Below, piece after piece: positions 33,237 to 46,703 of a stretch of DNA of 64,000 nt. Both the position numbers and the translations under genes were made by a program. The stretch comes from Labia minor. Lineage: Eukaryota; Arthropoda; Insecta; Dermaptera; Spongiphoridae. The DNA is taken from contig OY720347.1 of the NCBI GenBank assembly GCA_963082975.1, forward strand, positions 44,839,155 through 44,903,154, in the 5' to 3' direction. Under the pieces are notes generated by a model that saw only the letters and a list, made by a program, of their open reading frames with translations, was not told where the DNA came from and did not search any database. Position 1 is the first letter of the stretch. Each line of letters begins with the position of its first letter.

Positions 33237-34805
33237 GTGTTTTAGGGCTTTTGCTCTTGAATAAGCTTTGTCTTTTGTTAAAGGCAGAAACATAAAAGAC
33301 TTACATTTAAAAATATCTTTAAGTAATTATTTGAAAATGAATAATATTAAAATATGCTGGAATCCATCAGGGATGGATTTACTTTTTTATATTATTTTAA
33401 ATGAATAATCTTTATTCTGAATAATTTTTTTGGGATCATTAATCGGCCTACTCATACACTTTATACACCCTTTTGAGGTTTCCAATACTAAACTTATCAA
33501 GAAATAAATTTCAACTTTTTCTATACATTTTAAATACCTCACTTCTCTCGAATTTTATAATTAAATAAGAGAATGATTTTAGAATGATTTATTTAATTAA
33601 TATCTATATTTTATTTTACTTTCAATTTTCATTTGCGTTTATATATATATTTTTATATATATATAAACGATATATATATTTATATAAACTCTTAAAAATA
33701 ATAAACAAATGTTTTTATTAAGTATATATCAGACTTTTATTAATATAAATCTTTTTAAATTTTGTTAATCTATTTTTTTAAAGTTTATATTTATCCCATA
33801 ATTTTACATTTACTGTTTTTGTTTTTTTTAATCTGTATAAAATATAGTAATACTGATGTGGGCCAATCGGTTATTAGATCCTTTGTATATGGTCATCATA
33901 TATTTATAAATGTTTAAGAGTCTCTTCTTTCTTTATTCTTTTTAATTTGTTTTTCTATAGATGTAGAAAAATATACTCAATTAAATATATGAATTTTATT
34001 CAATTTTAAATTTTCGAAAAACAAATTATTAATATTATTATTAATTTATTTAATGAATTGAAATCATTTTATAATATATATATATTTATAGTAATATATG
34101 CATATATTCTACTTGTAAATTAAAACATCCTTCCATAGGTTAAACAAATAATTTCACGTTCAAAATTAACTTGCTGAACTCTGGGTCAAATTTTACTTTT
34201 AATTGAATATTTTGTAGGTCATTTGTTGTACAGTTATCAATTTAATCACTTTGTACAGATTTTTTAATTGTTATAATCAATTAAATGGATGTTCGTTAAT
34301 TAATTTCATGATCTATTTAATAAATATATAAACCATTTTTGTTATTAATTTATGGTTTATATACAAAATAAAAAAATAGATACATAGAATATTTTATAAG
34401 ATGTGTAAAATATAATTCTAATAAATTTTGATTAGAAACTATAACATGGTTTTTTAAGAAAATATCACTATAGATTCAACAGTTTTATTTTGAAAAAAAA
34501 ATACCCTATAGACCAGTGATTCTTAAATATGTACTTTAATATTGTTATGCTTCTGCCAATCTTTTCGGGCGATTTGAATAATTATGTTTATTTTAATCTG
34601 TGATTTAATACTTATATTATTTTATTTTTCTTAAATTATGTATAAACCTAATCATAACTATTCCAAAATATAATCCCGAATGCTTTCAGAAATTTCAAGA
34701 AAAAAATACCTATGTTACATCATATACTAATTTATTTTTATTTTAATGTTTGAGTAATGTGAAATTTTGTTAAGAATCGCAGTTATATTAGACTTATTAG
34801 AGTTA
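33237..34805. other. eIF4B 3' flank, AT-rich
   Basis: Holds the eIF4B 3'UTR (AATAAA at 33503) and then AT-rich DNA with (TA)n runs near 33640-33680. No gene or recognisable repeat. Confidence 0.5.
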
Positions 34806-34807
34806 TA

Positions 34808-35662
34808 CAGGGTGGGGCAGAATGGACTCCCTAGTTTCAAACACTCATTGTAGAATTGAGTCCACAAGACTGGGTGAAACGTACAGATGCTTGTAATGCA
34901 ATTTTAACCTCTGTGCAATCTGACGCTATTCTGTGGTCCAGCGATGAAGCGCATTTTCACCTCTCCGGCACAGTAAATAAGCAAAATTTTCGTTACTGGG
35001 CGACAAAAATCCTCGTGAACTCCACCAAACCTCTTCATAGCTCCAAAGTGACAGTTTGGTGCGCCGTGACCTCCATAGGCATAATTGGGCCTTACTTTTT
35101 TGAATCTCAAGGTCTAACTGTTACTGTTACCTCTGAGAGTTATTGCGATATGCTAGAGAACTTTTTTCAACCTAATTTGGAAGAGTATGGTCAGCAATAT
35201 GACACACAAGCCTTTTGATTTCAACAGGACGGTGCTACGGCTCAGACCGCCCTTCGTTCACGGCAAATCCTGCAAAGACTTTCCCGGCCGCCTGTTCTCC
35301 TTACGTGGCGATGATCCATGGCCCCCTCGCTCCCCGAATTTGAGCCCATGCGATTTTCTTTGGGGTTATCTCAAAGCTGAGGTTTACAAAGTTCGACCAA
35401 GGACCTTGGAAGCCCTTAAGGTGGCAATTACAGCTGGAATATCAGAAGATATGCTGAGAAGAGTTTTCGGAAACTTTTTTGAACGACTCAACATGTGCAT
35501 CGCTCGCCAAGGTCGTCACGTGGATGAACTAATTTTCAAAACTAAATGAGAATAAAATGGCATTGAATGTAGTTTTGGGTAATAAAAACGTTTTGAGATT
35601 ATTTATATTTGTTCTTTCACAGTTCATCCTTCAAATCAGTAAGCCCATTCTGCCCCACCCTG
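34808..35662 (+). mobile_element. Deleted mariner-like element, DD41D type
   Basis: Perfect 18-bp terminal inverted repeats CAGGGTGGGGCAGAATGG, flanked by TA on both sides (34806-34807, 35663-35664). Length 855 bp against roughly 1.3 kb for full elements, so the 5' DNA-binding half is gone. The catalytic half reads WSSDEAHFHL (first Asp), FQQDGATAQTA (second Asp) and PNLSPCDF (third Asp); I count about 41 residues between the second and third, across a frameshift near 35216-35290. It lies between the convergent eIF4B and ALIX genes. Confidence 0.88.
34856..35549 (+). pseudogene. mariner DD41D transposase, truncated and frameshifted
   Basis: Two frames, 34856-35218 and 35187-35549, carry the N- and C-terminal parts of the catalytic domain. 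The reading frame breaks after TQAF where FQQDGATA should continue, then again before PWPPRSPNLSPCDF. The helix-turn-helix region is absent. Inactive. Confidence 0.85.
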
Positions 35663-36231
35663 TATTAGATCTAAATATCTCTTGACAGTACTTACCGCCA
35701 TTTTGTCAACTTCTAGCCTGTAGCCTGACCACCACAGACCATCCGTAAGCATAAACCGATTAGAATCCCTTTAGTAACTTAGGTTTAACAGGAAATTTTT
35801 TGTGGATATACCAAGAATGAATTTGAGTGTAAAAAGTCCACATTATTTTAAGCTTCAAATCTATTCTCATTGAGGGGATATTTTTGTTGTGTTTACTTAT
35901 AATTTATTTATAGAATATGAAAGGTTCAATTAAAATAGACCATTACTACAAAATACTTTATTTTGAAAATAATTACATTCCCTATAAATTTTATATAATC
36001 GATATAAGATTCATTTATTAATCAAAAAATTTTAAATAATAAAAATATGAATGGAATTTATTTAAAACAAATGAGAGGTGTATATATATATTTATATATA
36101 TATAGAAGCTCAACTTTTATTCTAGTTAACATTTTTTAAATCATTTCAAGCATTAACGCGATTAAGTTAGATTTAAAAGAATATAAAATTGAATAAATCA
36201 AATGTGATATAATTTCTTTAATCAGTTTTTT

Positions 36232-39200
36232 CTACCAAGGTCTTTGATGTCCATGAGCACCGGGATACGTCCCCGGGTAAGTGCTATAGGGCACTTGTGG
36301 AAATGGATATTGGTAACCTGCAAATAAATTAACACTTGATTAGTCAAAGTAATTAATTATCACATTTATTTTTTTTTATTAAAAAACGAAGCTTTTCATT
36401 TAAATAGAGAATCAGGAAAATAATTATAATTTATTATGAATAGAAAAAAGATTTTTAGTATTACCATTTATCCTTAATATATTTTAACCATCACCAAGTC
36501 GACAAACCACACGTATAATAAATACATTTAATTGGAAAATAACTTCAACGATATATTACTGGGGTAGCCAAAAATAGGATAGATGTCAGTTGAGAAGAAG
36601 AAAGCTTCTGATGGTATAACAACCGAAATGATTTTAAAGCAAATAAATCAATAAACTTGAAACTTTAGTAAGCGTTTAATTAAAAGTTATTCTTATTAAT
36701 TTTAATATTTTAAGTTTACTTTTAATTTATTATATTTAATTTATTTTAGAAAAACATTAGATTAGGGGAGTCCTTAAATATAAATTAATATAGATATATT
36801 CTAATTTCATGGATTTATTTATAGAACAAACTATGATTGTAATCATATCAGTGGGTGATGGTCAAATTAATCCGGAGAAATAATAATCATTACTAGTGGT
36901 GAAAAACTCATATTTAATATAAATTACAAAAACAAAATAAAAAAATTAAATTTAGAACATATATATATATATAATTATATATATATAGAATACTACAATT
37001 TATTTAATTTCAAATAAATATTTTAAATAGTATTGATATTTATTTTATTTCACCTTTATAAAAGTTTTTAGGGAAAATTTATTATTTTAATAAAATTTTA
37101 TATAAATACAGTGTATGTATAAAAGAAATTAAAATTAAACATTGCGAATTGATAAATAAATAGGATGTAAAATAGGTTGTGGAATAAAAATCAGGAAAAC
37201 TAAAAGTGTAAGATATATAATCTTTATTATAAAACAAAATCAACAATAAGTAAAAACAAAACGAGACAGAACTAATAAGCAAAAGAGAAAATTTTTTATT
37301 AAATATATATAAAAATTCAAAAACATAGTCAAAAAGCAAATTGGCAAATATGGATAAAGCATATTATGAGAATGTATAAAAAAATAATATGTACAATATT
37401 AAAAATAAAAATAAAAAATATCAATCGATATCAATAGTAATGCCAGGTAACGATAATGTGATTTAAATAATAAGATGTTTTATGGAATAATTCAAAAAAA
37501 TATTAATAACTTGTTTTTAAAAATAGAGGAGATAATGGTTTCTTTAATATGATTATATCATTTCAATAAATCTAGAAAATTAAACATTTAAAATTTAACA
37601 AAATAATTGAATGAATAATTATATCAATTTATATATATTAGGTGTGTGGAAGGAAAGTTCTGCAGGTTTTAATATGTGCACATTTCGACACACTTTTCTG
37701 AATAATTTATAAAAAAATAATCTAAATAATTTTTCTGAAAAAGTTCGATAAATGAATCCCTTATTATTTGAATGACCGATAAAAAGCTTTAAGTTTGGAA
37801 GTTTGTTCTTCTCTGCTCATACGCAACAAAAACGACCCTTTTTTGGGCTCGAATCTTGTTATGAACTTGTTTTGGGAATAAGAAAAAATCGAGAGAATTT
37901 TGGACAGTGGTTGGACAATGCGAAGCCTCTAAGCAATTCCAAAAGGTTAAAATCCATAAAAAAACATGGTTACAGTATGGTGGTCGGCAGCTGGAGTCAT
38001 CGTCTACAACTTGTTGAAAACTGGCAAGGCAGGACAGCACAGTCCTACTGTCAAGATATTGACCAAAGGTTCAGCAGAGGGATCCTCTAGCACGACACCG
38101 CCGGACCACAAGTTTCATAGGTCACCATCCAAAAATTAAACGAAGTTCTGCCGCACCCAACATTTTCTCCTGATCTCTCTCTCTCTACTATTTATCAGAT
38201 TTTCAAGCACCCGGAAAACTTTCTCATCAACATAATCTTCACAAGTCAGAAACAGTCACAAACTGCATTCGTAGATTTTATCGAATCCCTTAGCACCTGA
38301 TTATTATTCTAAAGCAGGGATGGCAAACCTTTTTCAAAGTCCGTGCCACAATATTATAAAAAAATCTTTTTGAAGTAACTAACGTGCCACAAAATTGTCA
38401 TGATTTTTTTTTCTCCTCGACCTTATAGCTTGAATATATAATCGAATATTTTTGTATTACTTCTAACTATTCTGTATAAGTGTTATAATTTTAAATATTA
38501 AACTTTATACTAAAAAAATAAAATGATTATTAAAAAATTTGGAATTAATTAGTAATAAAAAATATCTTTCCATTTCATTGTAATCGCCTCAATCAATTTC
38601 CCAAACAACAGACATAAAATGACAAACATGAAAATTAAAAAAGTTATATTTGGGTTCTCCAGGTCAAGAAGATGAAGATTTGCAAAAATTTTTAAATCCT
38701 GAACAATGCGATTTGTACGGCAAAAATATTAATTAATAGAAGTCCAAACGGCATACACTGTATCTATCATGAATGTTTTTATATTGCGAGGGAATTCAAG
38801 CGATGTTTCAGTATACAATTTGCCAGTTTAATCTAATAAGATGGATAAATAAAAATTCCGTACTTCAAATTTCATAAATTGTTATTTTAATGTGAATTGT
38901 CCAATTTTAATTCATTTCTATTTAAAAAAGTTATAATTATTAAAAAAATAATTTTGTCTTTATGCGTGCCATGAAATTTTTCAAACGTGCCTAGGTTCGC
39001 CATCCCTGCTCTAAAGGAATCAATCGGTTTGTCTCACGTAGGTAAAAATGAAAAATCTGTTGAATCAGTTGGAGCTTATTCCAACTAAATTAATGTCTAT
39101 TAAAGTTATTACGAGTTGGATGGGAGTGAGATAGGGACATTTGGAGATATGTGGCTGCTGCAACCAAGGAGGTAAAGTTCATTAAGGCCTCAGAGAAAGA

Positions 39201-42200
39201 TAGATAGTTATTTTGTTTTAAAGTTTTCACCCTAAAACCGGTAAAACTTTCCTTCCAGCCTAATATAAAAAAGGGTAAAAATAATTTTTAATGTATTTGA
39301 TAAATTAAAGGAAAAAAGAAATTAGTTAAAATTTAAAAAGATATATTAGGAAATAATGGATAAATTTTACATAGATTTTGTGTATAACCTCAAATTCAAA
39401 ACGTTAATAACAATTACATTTAATTACTTTTGAGTAAAAAATATATTTTTTATTAATTGTAGTAATAGGATTTTTCATATCAATTAAATAAATAAATATA
39501 TATATATATATATTGTTTAGAAAAGTGTTGGGTAATAACATTTGGGTTGAACAGTTAAAAAACTATTATAACTGTCATTTTGATATTTCATATCTTTAAA
39601 TTAAATATTTCTTTTTAAATTATCCTCACTTAATCATATTCATTTTATAAAATTTGTATTTATTAAAATATTTATATAAATAAACAATCCTTATATTTTT
39701 AGACAAACATCTTTACTTTAAAAAGAAATAGTGTTGTTTTATATAGAGAAAAATTCAGATATAGTTGAGTCAGGAAATAGTACAAGTTTTGAAAGGGTCT
39801 TCGAACGTATTTTGCTTACCTGGTTGATGAGGATATGGTGCTCCTTGTGGACCTGAATATGGATTGAATCCTCCTGGCATTGGTGTTACATAAGTAGGGT
39901 AAGGTGCAGCTGGAGGTGCACCATATGGCATCGGCATTCCACTTGGATACATTGGATAAGGTAACCCCCCAGGAATTCCAGGTGCAGTAGGTGCACTCTG
40001 AGCTGCCGCTGCTGGAATTTGTTGATTTTGAGGAGGTGGAGGACGAGGAGGAGCTTGTTTTTTCGAGTCTTAAAAATATAAATAAAAATTAAATATTTTT
40101 ACCTAAAATATTTTAGTTACTTTAGAGATTTATGTACCTTGAGTTGTTGGGGACGTAGGGGAAGGTATTTCAAAGTTTTGTCGAGTTGGTTGTTGCGTTA
40201 AATCTTTCATTAATTCTTCCTTCTCAGTTTTACGTGCAAAACAGAAGTCGGAAATTTTATTTTGAAAGGTAACTAATAACTAAAAAAAATATAAATAAAT
40301 ATATATGCATACATTTCTATCAATGTTTTAATTAATTTTTAATTACTTGAGTCAAATCGTTATAAAATTTAGCTCCTTCTCTAAGATTATTTTGTAATTC
40401 GGTGAATGCATCATGAGCAGATGCTAATAATTTGAGTTCAGCTTCTCTCTCGTTTTCCGAACCAGCACCAGACTTTTCTTTACAAAATTCAGAATTTTGT
40501 TCCTAGAAAATATTTTTAATAATTTATATTAATTTAGAATTAACAAACAAATTAAAAAAAAACACTTACCTGAATTTGAGAAATTATCTTCTCTTGTTTT
40601 GTTAGAGAGTCTGCAACTTGTTTTTGTAATGGACTATAAACTCTATGTAACATCTCTAAAGATAACGCAGGCTCATTAACTCCTCCATCTTGATTTAATG
40701 CATTCAAAAAAGTCGAGTGGATATCTGTTGTTGCTGATTTCAATTCACTTTCGATAACATCTCTTTCTGCTTTAATTGTCTCAACCTTTAAAAATAATAA
40801 ATTACCCGGATATAAAATAAAATTAAAATTTTACAAATTTATTAATTTATAAATTATATAATGATAAGTAAGCAGAAAACAAAATAAAATGTTTTTCGAA
40901 TTAAATAAAAAATAAATAAAAATATTTATATTTACCTCTTCCATTAATTTTGTAAGTTGTTTAAACGCCATTCCTTGACGGAGTGAAGAGTTTCCAGCAT
41001 TTCCACATGCAGGTACAGCAGATTCCATGGCATCCTTTCCTTGACTTAATAATTCCATTCCTCGACGATGAGTTGCAAATTTCTCTCGAACAACCTAAAA
41101 ATAATATTAAAAATCCTATGAATTCAAATATTTATAAAAAAAAGTTATAGTATTTCTCATTTCAAATAAAAAATAATTAAACACGACGGTGGCCAATTAA
41201 TAATTTTATTTTTATAATTAACTTACATTGTCAGCTTGCATAGCATTATTAATAATTTCTCTATATTTTGCAGCATTTGATCGAAATGTTTTAGTCAATT
41301 CTTCACTAGGAGTCCTATTCCATTTTTCTCCAAATTGTTGTCGCAATTGTTGATCGCTAGATTGCTCATCATTAAGAATTCTATCCGATTCATCTAAAAT
41401 ATCTTTATTACGTTGTAATAATTCAGGGAGTTCTTTAGCCGTTGCTTCTAATGCTGAAAGTCCTCCTGCTGCCTAAAATATTTTGATAATCTTAAGAACT
41501 TTATTTTTTTTTATTAAAAACTCGTTTCTAAACAAATATATTTATTTACCTGTATTGCTTCACTTTTTTCTACAAGACTTTGTGGAAGGGCAGAACCTGA
41601 TGTTTCTTCTAGAGCAGCTGGAAGATTCAGTGAAGCAAGAAGACTATTAAGAAGTTGAGTACTTTCTCGCAAACGAGCTATTTCGGTATTAACAATTTCA
41701 TTTTTACGGACATCATATGAAGCCATAGCTTGATGAATTGCTACAGGTACTAATGATTCGAATAAATCTAAAAAAAAGCGTTCATTTATTTTTTTACAAT
41801 TCGATAAGAGAGTAATTAATAATTTTAAAGAATAAACAAGGTAAACATATTTTAAAATAAAAAAAATATAATAAATGGTTAAAATGCATCAAGCTTGAAT
41901 AAAAAAAATATTTAATCTTTATCAAATAGATAGATAAAATCAGATAAGAGAAAAACGGAGAAAATTATTACTTAAATTTTCTTATTTATCAGTTTGGTAT
42001 TTTTCTATTATTTCTTTAATTTATAATTGCCATAAAATAAGTAAAATATTTCTGTTATAATATTACTTTGTATTAAATTTTAAGATACCTCAAATGTTGT
42101 ATTCAATATTATTCAGTGTTACCAATTCATCAAGAATAGTTTTTAAATGGAATTTATATATGGAAATATATTTTTTTCTTTATAAAATTTATAATTATAT

Positions 42201-45200
42201 CAATCTTTATGAATAGTAGTAATAATAAATAGAATACCTTTGAAATTTGTGGAGAAACGTTCAGGAATAGGCAACTGCTTAGCTAAAAGTGCTCTACCTA
42301 CAGGAGTTAAATTTTTCCAATCAGGAATTCTCTCATGGTAAATGAAATCATTGTCTTTCTTAGCTTCTGTTAAATTTCGCTCTGCTTTATTAAGCCAATC
42401 TTGAAAATTTGTAGGTCGATTGCTTCGATTTTGGGATGCTTTTAGAAGTTCAATGGCTCGCTTAAAATTTTTTTTAAAATTAAAATACTATTCAACTGTT
42501 TTACCATAATCTATACCGCTGTCATGTCATGGATTTGTATAAAACTTTGTTAATTCCAAAGTAACTTTCTTTATGCAATTTTTCCGGGTATATTATTAAA
42601 ATTTGCATATAAATCCATTGATATTCTATTTAGCTACCATGTTTTATCCAATTGACCAGCAGAGGACACCACTAATTTTCTGGAGGGGGGGGGTTCAGTT
42701 CATCCGATATAGAAAAATGAATTAATTAAATAATTTCCCTATATCCAAACCGAATCGAAATTAATAAGTGAATAATTAGTGAATTAGTCAAAAAAACATT
42801 ACTTAATTTTGACGTTCATAACCAGCCAATCTGTCAAACTTAAAGAAACCTTTAACTCGTAAACTAGAAGAGACCGAGAAATATTGCATAAGGAAAGATT
42901 CTTTGGAATTAAAATAGAAATCCACTAGCAAAGTTTTATACAAACATGACAACTAATCTGAACAATTACCATATATATATATGTACAAGAACCAGCCCAA
43001 AGTAAGTAAAGTAAAGCATTTCTTCTGGGCAATTCATTTTATGAAGAATATTTGCTAGCTCATTTAAAAAATTTTAACCCATAAATAAAAATTTTTCTAG
43101 AATCAGTCAACATTCAGGTCAGATTATTTTATTAAAATGTTTAACACATATACAATATTTATGTTCACATCATATTAATGCAATTAATATATTGATTTCT
43201 AATATGTGTAACTGATTAATTTAATAGGTCATATATAATATACTACTAATTATTTTATCCAAAGGGCGATATTTCAATTTTGCAATCGAGCACATTTTAC
43301 TTTGGATCGTCCCTGTATTTATATATATATATATATGTATTAATAGTTGAATATGGAAATATTTATATACCTCAAGTCTTGAAATTTCTTCTCCAATATT
43401 TTTATTATTTTTACATACTAAACTCTGGAAATATTCAGTGAGTCCATGGTATGCAGCTTGTTTTCCGGCAACCTTTCAAACAAATATTAATTTATTTTAT
43501 TTTACTAAAAGTTAATCTTAAATAATCAAAATATTTACTGTTGGAATCCATTCTTTTTCCCAAAGATTTCTAAGAAACTCTTTTTGAAAAAGTTTTAAAG
43601 CATCTGCATATAACTCTTCACATTGTGAACATAATTTAGCTATAATGCCATCCTTCATTCGGTCTGAAAATAGATAATTCAAAATTTAACTTTTCTTTGA
43701 CTATTAAAGTTTTTAAAATTCAATTCAATATTATACGTTATTATGTTAAGAATATTTCTTAGAGAGATTTTCAATAATTTTTGGTTTTTTTTAAAAAAGT
43801 AACAATAATTAAAATTAAAAATGGTTTAATCTTAATACAAGGTCAAGATGATATTCTAATTGTATCTTCTTTTAAAATATAAATAGATATGAACTCAAAC
43901 AAAAAAAAATGATTATAATTTTTTTTAGAAGAAAGATTTGAAAAGTTTATGCATTAAATAAAATAAGTTTTTAAATTAAAATATGTACCATGAATTGCTT
44001 TCAAAACAAAAATTTCTTGAGCTTGAGCAATCATTAGGGAGGTTAAAGCTCCAAGAGTATCTGGGTTCAGATCAGGCGTGGGTTCCTGTTGAATTGCTGC
44101 CATCACATTCCCTTTTAAATAATTAAAGATACCTGCAGCTTGCTGTCATAAAATATTATTAAGATTAATTACTAGTTTTGTCTATATATATTTATAATAC
44201 ACTAAAATTTAAAAATACCTGGAAAAACTTTGCTGAAAGTTTGAGACCTTCATCGCTATCAAGATTTTGAGTAGAAGCAATACAACTTTGTAGAGATGCA
44301 ATATTAAATAAAATACAGACTTTTTCATAGGCAAGTGATGAAACAGCTAAAATAATACAATAAAAAAGTAAATTTGCTAATCTTATGAATCAAAAAATTC
44401 AGTAGTTTCATATATATCTATATATAGATTTGAATCTAAATATAGCGAATTTTAAATCAAATTACTTAAACTTATCCTTCCTCCAAAAATTGATCCTTTA
44501 TCAAATGCATCCTTCCATTTAAATGGGATTTGAATTTCATTTGATGGTACTTTAGATTCTAGAGAACTTAATTGATCATAATAACTGAAAAAAATGATGT
44601 TTTTATAAAATTATATTTAATAAATTTTATAGTAAAATATATTAATGTATTTCAGGCAGAATGTAACATTTGTTTTATTTCATTATATATCATTCTAACA
44701 GATTTTTCTTTGAGATTTCCATTAAAAAATAATAAAGAAATTATTTTTCTTTTTCTTAATTTTAATTATTAATTAATTTAAATTAAATAATAGTGAAGTT
44801 TTTTCATTATTAATATTATCCTCCAATTAGGAAAGATCGCAAATTATATTAAGAGATTGAATTACTAACATAAATAAGTTGACCTGTGGCCAGGTCCGAA
44901 CCGACCGACGGTTTGAAATAAATTAATTTCCAGCTACAGAAACAATTTCAAATAATTTTAATATATCTATTAATGTAATAAAAACAGATAAGGATAGAAC
45001 ATAAATATTTTTAATTTTATTTTATTTATAATATAAATGTAAGACCAGGCTGTGACGTCATGAATGGCTGGATGACGTCATATAATTTTAATTAAGAAAA
45101 AACTAATAAAGATGATTTTTCTCGAGTATAAAACCAATGCAAAGTGAATGATTCGTGATGATATGTAAAAAATCTCCTCATGTGAAATTTGGTATGAAAA

Positions 45201-46114
45201 TAACCCTTCCCTTCCTATCGTCGATCGCTAATACTACCACTTCCGGTTTCCGGATTTGCACCAAAAGTTGATCAATTCATTATACTGATGCATTAAGTAA
45301 ATATACCAAATTTCATCAAAATCCGTTGAGCCGTTCAGGCTGTACACATCTATACGGACGGACAGACGGACAGACGGACAGACATCATGCTAAAAATACT
45401 TTTTTCTGTTAAGAAAATGCATGATTCGTGGAGATATGTAAAAATCTCCACATGTGAAATTTGGTGTGAAAACAATACCTCCCTTACTATCGTCGGTCGG
45501 TAAAAAATAAAATTTTAGAGATTTTAGACAATTAGCTATCTTCGAGTTAATAGTAGAAAATAGAGATAGTAATTTCCAAGAAAAGTTAGATTCTTTATAT
45601 TATACTGTTGTAAATTATTATAATAAAAGTAGATTAGAATATTTAACTTAAAGTGAATGTGAAAATAATAGACAATTTAAAAAATAGTTTTATTTTGTTT
45701 ATAATTATAATTCTTTCTAGAATTTTTCTAGAATTCAATATAATATTTTATTAATCAAATTTAATATAAATAAATATTAATAGGTATTTATAGAAATGAA
45801 ATAATTATTTTTTAACAAAACTAAAAAACTTCAGGAAATGACAGTTGAAATGACCTTGACATTTTCTTTGTTTTCCTCAAAGAAGAAATTATAATAAAAT
45901 GAAAATACCTGTATATTAAATCAAGAGAACTTTCATATTTTTCAAAAACTTTCCATATTGCAGTACTTCGAAGTTTACTTAATTCATTTATTGCTTCAAT
46001 ATAAACTTGACTTTTGTCGGATTGACTATAAGATGAGGAAATGACATTTTTTAAAGGTTTCGCTATATCAACGTCTGAGGGTTTTTTTAAGGGAATCGCT
46101 AAAAGATCTGACAT
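36232..46114 (-). CDS. PDCD6IP (ALIX): ALIX / programmed cell death 6-interacting protein
   Basis: ALIX links ESCRT-I and ESCRT-III in endosome sorting, cytokinesis and membrane repair. Fifteen exons (minus order): 45909-46114, 44472-44584, 44219-44346, 43989-44142, 43539-43663, 43371-43472, 42238-42460, 41550-41767, 41227-41472, 40936-41094, 40570-40785, 40347-40502, 40138-40279, 39820-40068, 36232-36317; phases agree, 840 residues (human 868). Bro1 domain ~1-350 ([42 protein letters not shown]); V domain ~351-700 ([48 protein letters not shown]); proline-rich tail ~705-840 with a PTAP box at 756-759 (TSG101 binding) and [10 protein letters not shown], like the vertebrate ALG-2/CEP55 site. 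The start was chosen as [11 protein letters not shown]; an in-frame ATG 42 codons upstream lacks homology. Introns 1 and 14 are swollen by repeats. Confidence 0.95.
38315..39008. mobile_element. hAT MITE nested in the mariner
   Basis: Termini CAGGGATGGCAAACCTTTTT and its inverted partner ending CGCCATCCCTG. The flanks TTCTAAAG (38307-38314) and CTCTAAAG (39009-39016) match at 7 of 8, the expected hAT duplication. 694 bp, no transposase frame. Confidence 0.85.
39105..39210 (+). pseudogene. LINE 3' tail fragment
   Basis: Encodes [17 protein letters not shown], a diverged match to the LINE end [11 protein letters not shown] at 50680, and finishes in AGATAGATAG like the tail of that LINE. About 100 bp only. 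Confidence 0.65.
44874..45505 (+). repeat. Interspersed repeat 'A', copy 1 (ALIX intron 1)
   Basis: Begins AATAAGTTGACCTGTGGCCA and ends CTATCGTCGGTCGGTAAAAA. Internal landmarks: CACTTCCGGTTTCCGGATTT, CCAAATTTCATCAAAATCCG and (CAGACGGA)n at 45355-45383. Related copies are at 55036-55520 (inverted) and 61826-62508 (a palindrome). Non-coding; family not identified. Confidence 0.8.
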
Positions 46115-46703
46115 ATTAATGAACTTTATTAAAAATAAAACTTTATCTCTCAAAATATTTTCTAAAATGAAGTCATTTATTAATTGAAAGATGACTAATT
46201 TATGAATCTCTATGATATAGGTGTGCGTTCTAAAATTCAAAATTCATGACAAATACAATACCAATATTAAGTTATTTTTTAAAAATAGACAAATTTAATT
46301 TTATATAAGTTTAAATTCGTTGAAATTTTTCTTAATTTTTAAAATTTTATTAATAGTGATTTTTAAAAAAATTGTATATTTGAAAAATATTTAAATATTT
46401 CTGAACGTACTCCAACTTGTAATGTAATTAATGTTAAAAGCACAGATCAAAAGAAAAAGTTAATTCTAACATATATTTATGTTACAAGTGTTTAAATATT
46501 TTATCTTTTTGCCCAATGCTCAGATAAAGTTTGTGTATTTGCTGATTAAATATTAAATTTTATATGTAAAATATACAAATATATATCTGACTTAATATTA
46601 CTTTTATTAATTTTGTAGGTTAAGTTTATCACTCATTTTTCAGATATTTGTAGTCATTTTGAATTTTTCTTTTAAATATATCTTTCATTTTAATTTTAGA
46701 AAA
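46115..46703. promoter_or_regulatory. Divergent ALIX/cyclophilin promoter region
   Basis: 589 bp between the two start codons, pointing away from each other. A 5'UTR intron of the cyclophilin probably ends at TTTTAG just before 46701, since ATG follows four bases later. The region is very AT-rich; no specific motif is convincing. A shared promoter is an inference from geometry. Confidence 0.5.

Larger units (their letters stand above)
37641..39260 (+). mobile_element. mariner element remnant with nested insertions
   Basis: The ends are related inverted repeats (GGTGTGTGGAAGGAAAGTT versus GGCTGGAAGGAAAGTT) beside TA. Remnant transposase includes [20 protein letters not shown], then HDTAGPQVS and [11 protein letters not shown], i.e. 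the second catalytic Asp block (HDNARPH in the family) and the third (SPDLSPTDYH, degraded). Frames are broken and the N-terminus is missing. It resembles the classical DD34D mariner group, unlike the DD41D elements at 34808 and 57264. Confidence 0.8.
36318..39819 (-). other. ALIX intron 14, 3.5 kb, packed with transposons
   Basis: Most other ALIX introns are about 65-900 bp (intron 1 is also enlarged). This one holds a mariner (37641-39260) that itself contains a hAT MITE (38315-39008) and a LINE tail (~39105-39210), plus a tiny RT fragment near 36583-36650 ([14 protein letters not shown]). The frame at 37082-37339 is AT-rich noise. It separates the last 28 codons from the rest of the gene. 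Confidence 0.8.

Noticed and set aside
45821-46240. 139-codon minus frame as a longer ALIX N-terminus
   Set aside because: Homology starts at [11 protein letters not shown] (46114); the upstream part is AT-rich 5' DNA and the downstream part reads into intron 1.
46659-46703. Upstream in-frame ATG of the cyclophilin
   Set aside because: The 15 extra residues lack homology, and TTTTAG just before 46701 looks like a 5'UTR intron acceptor.
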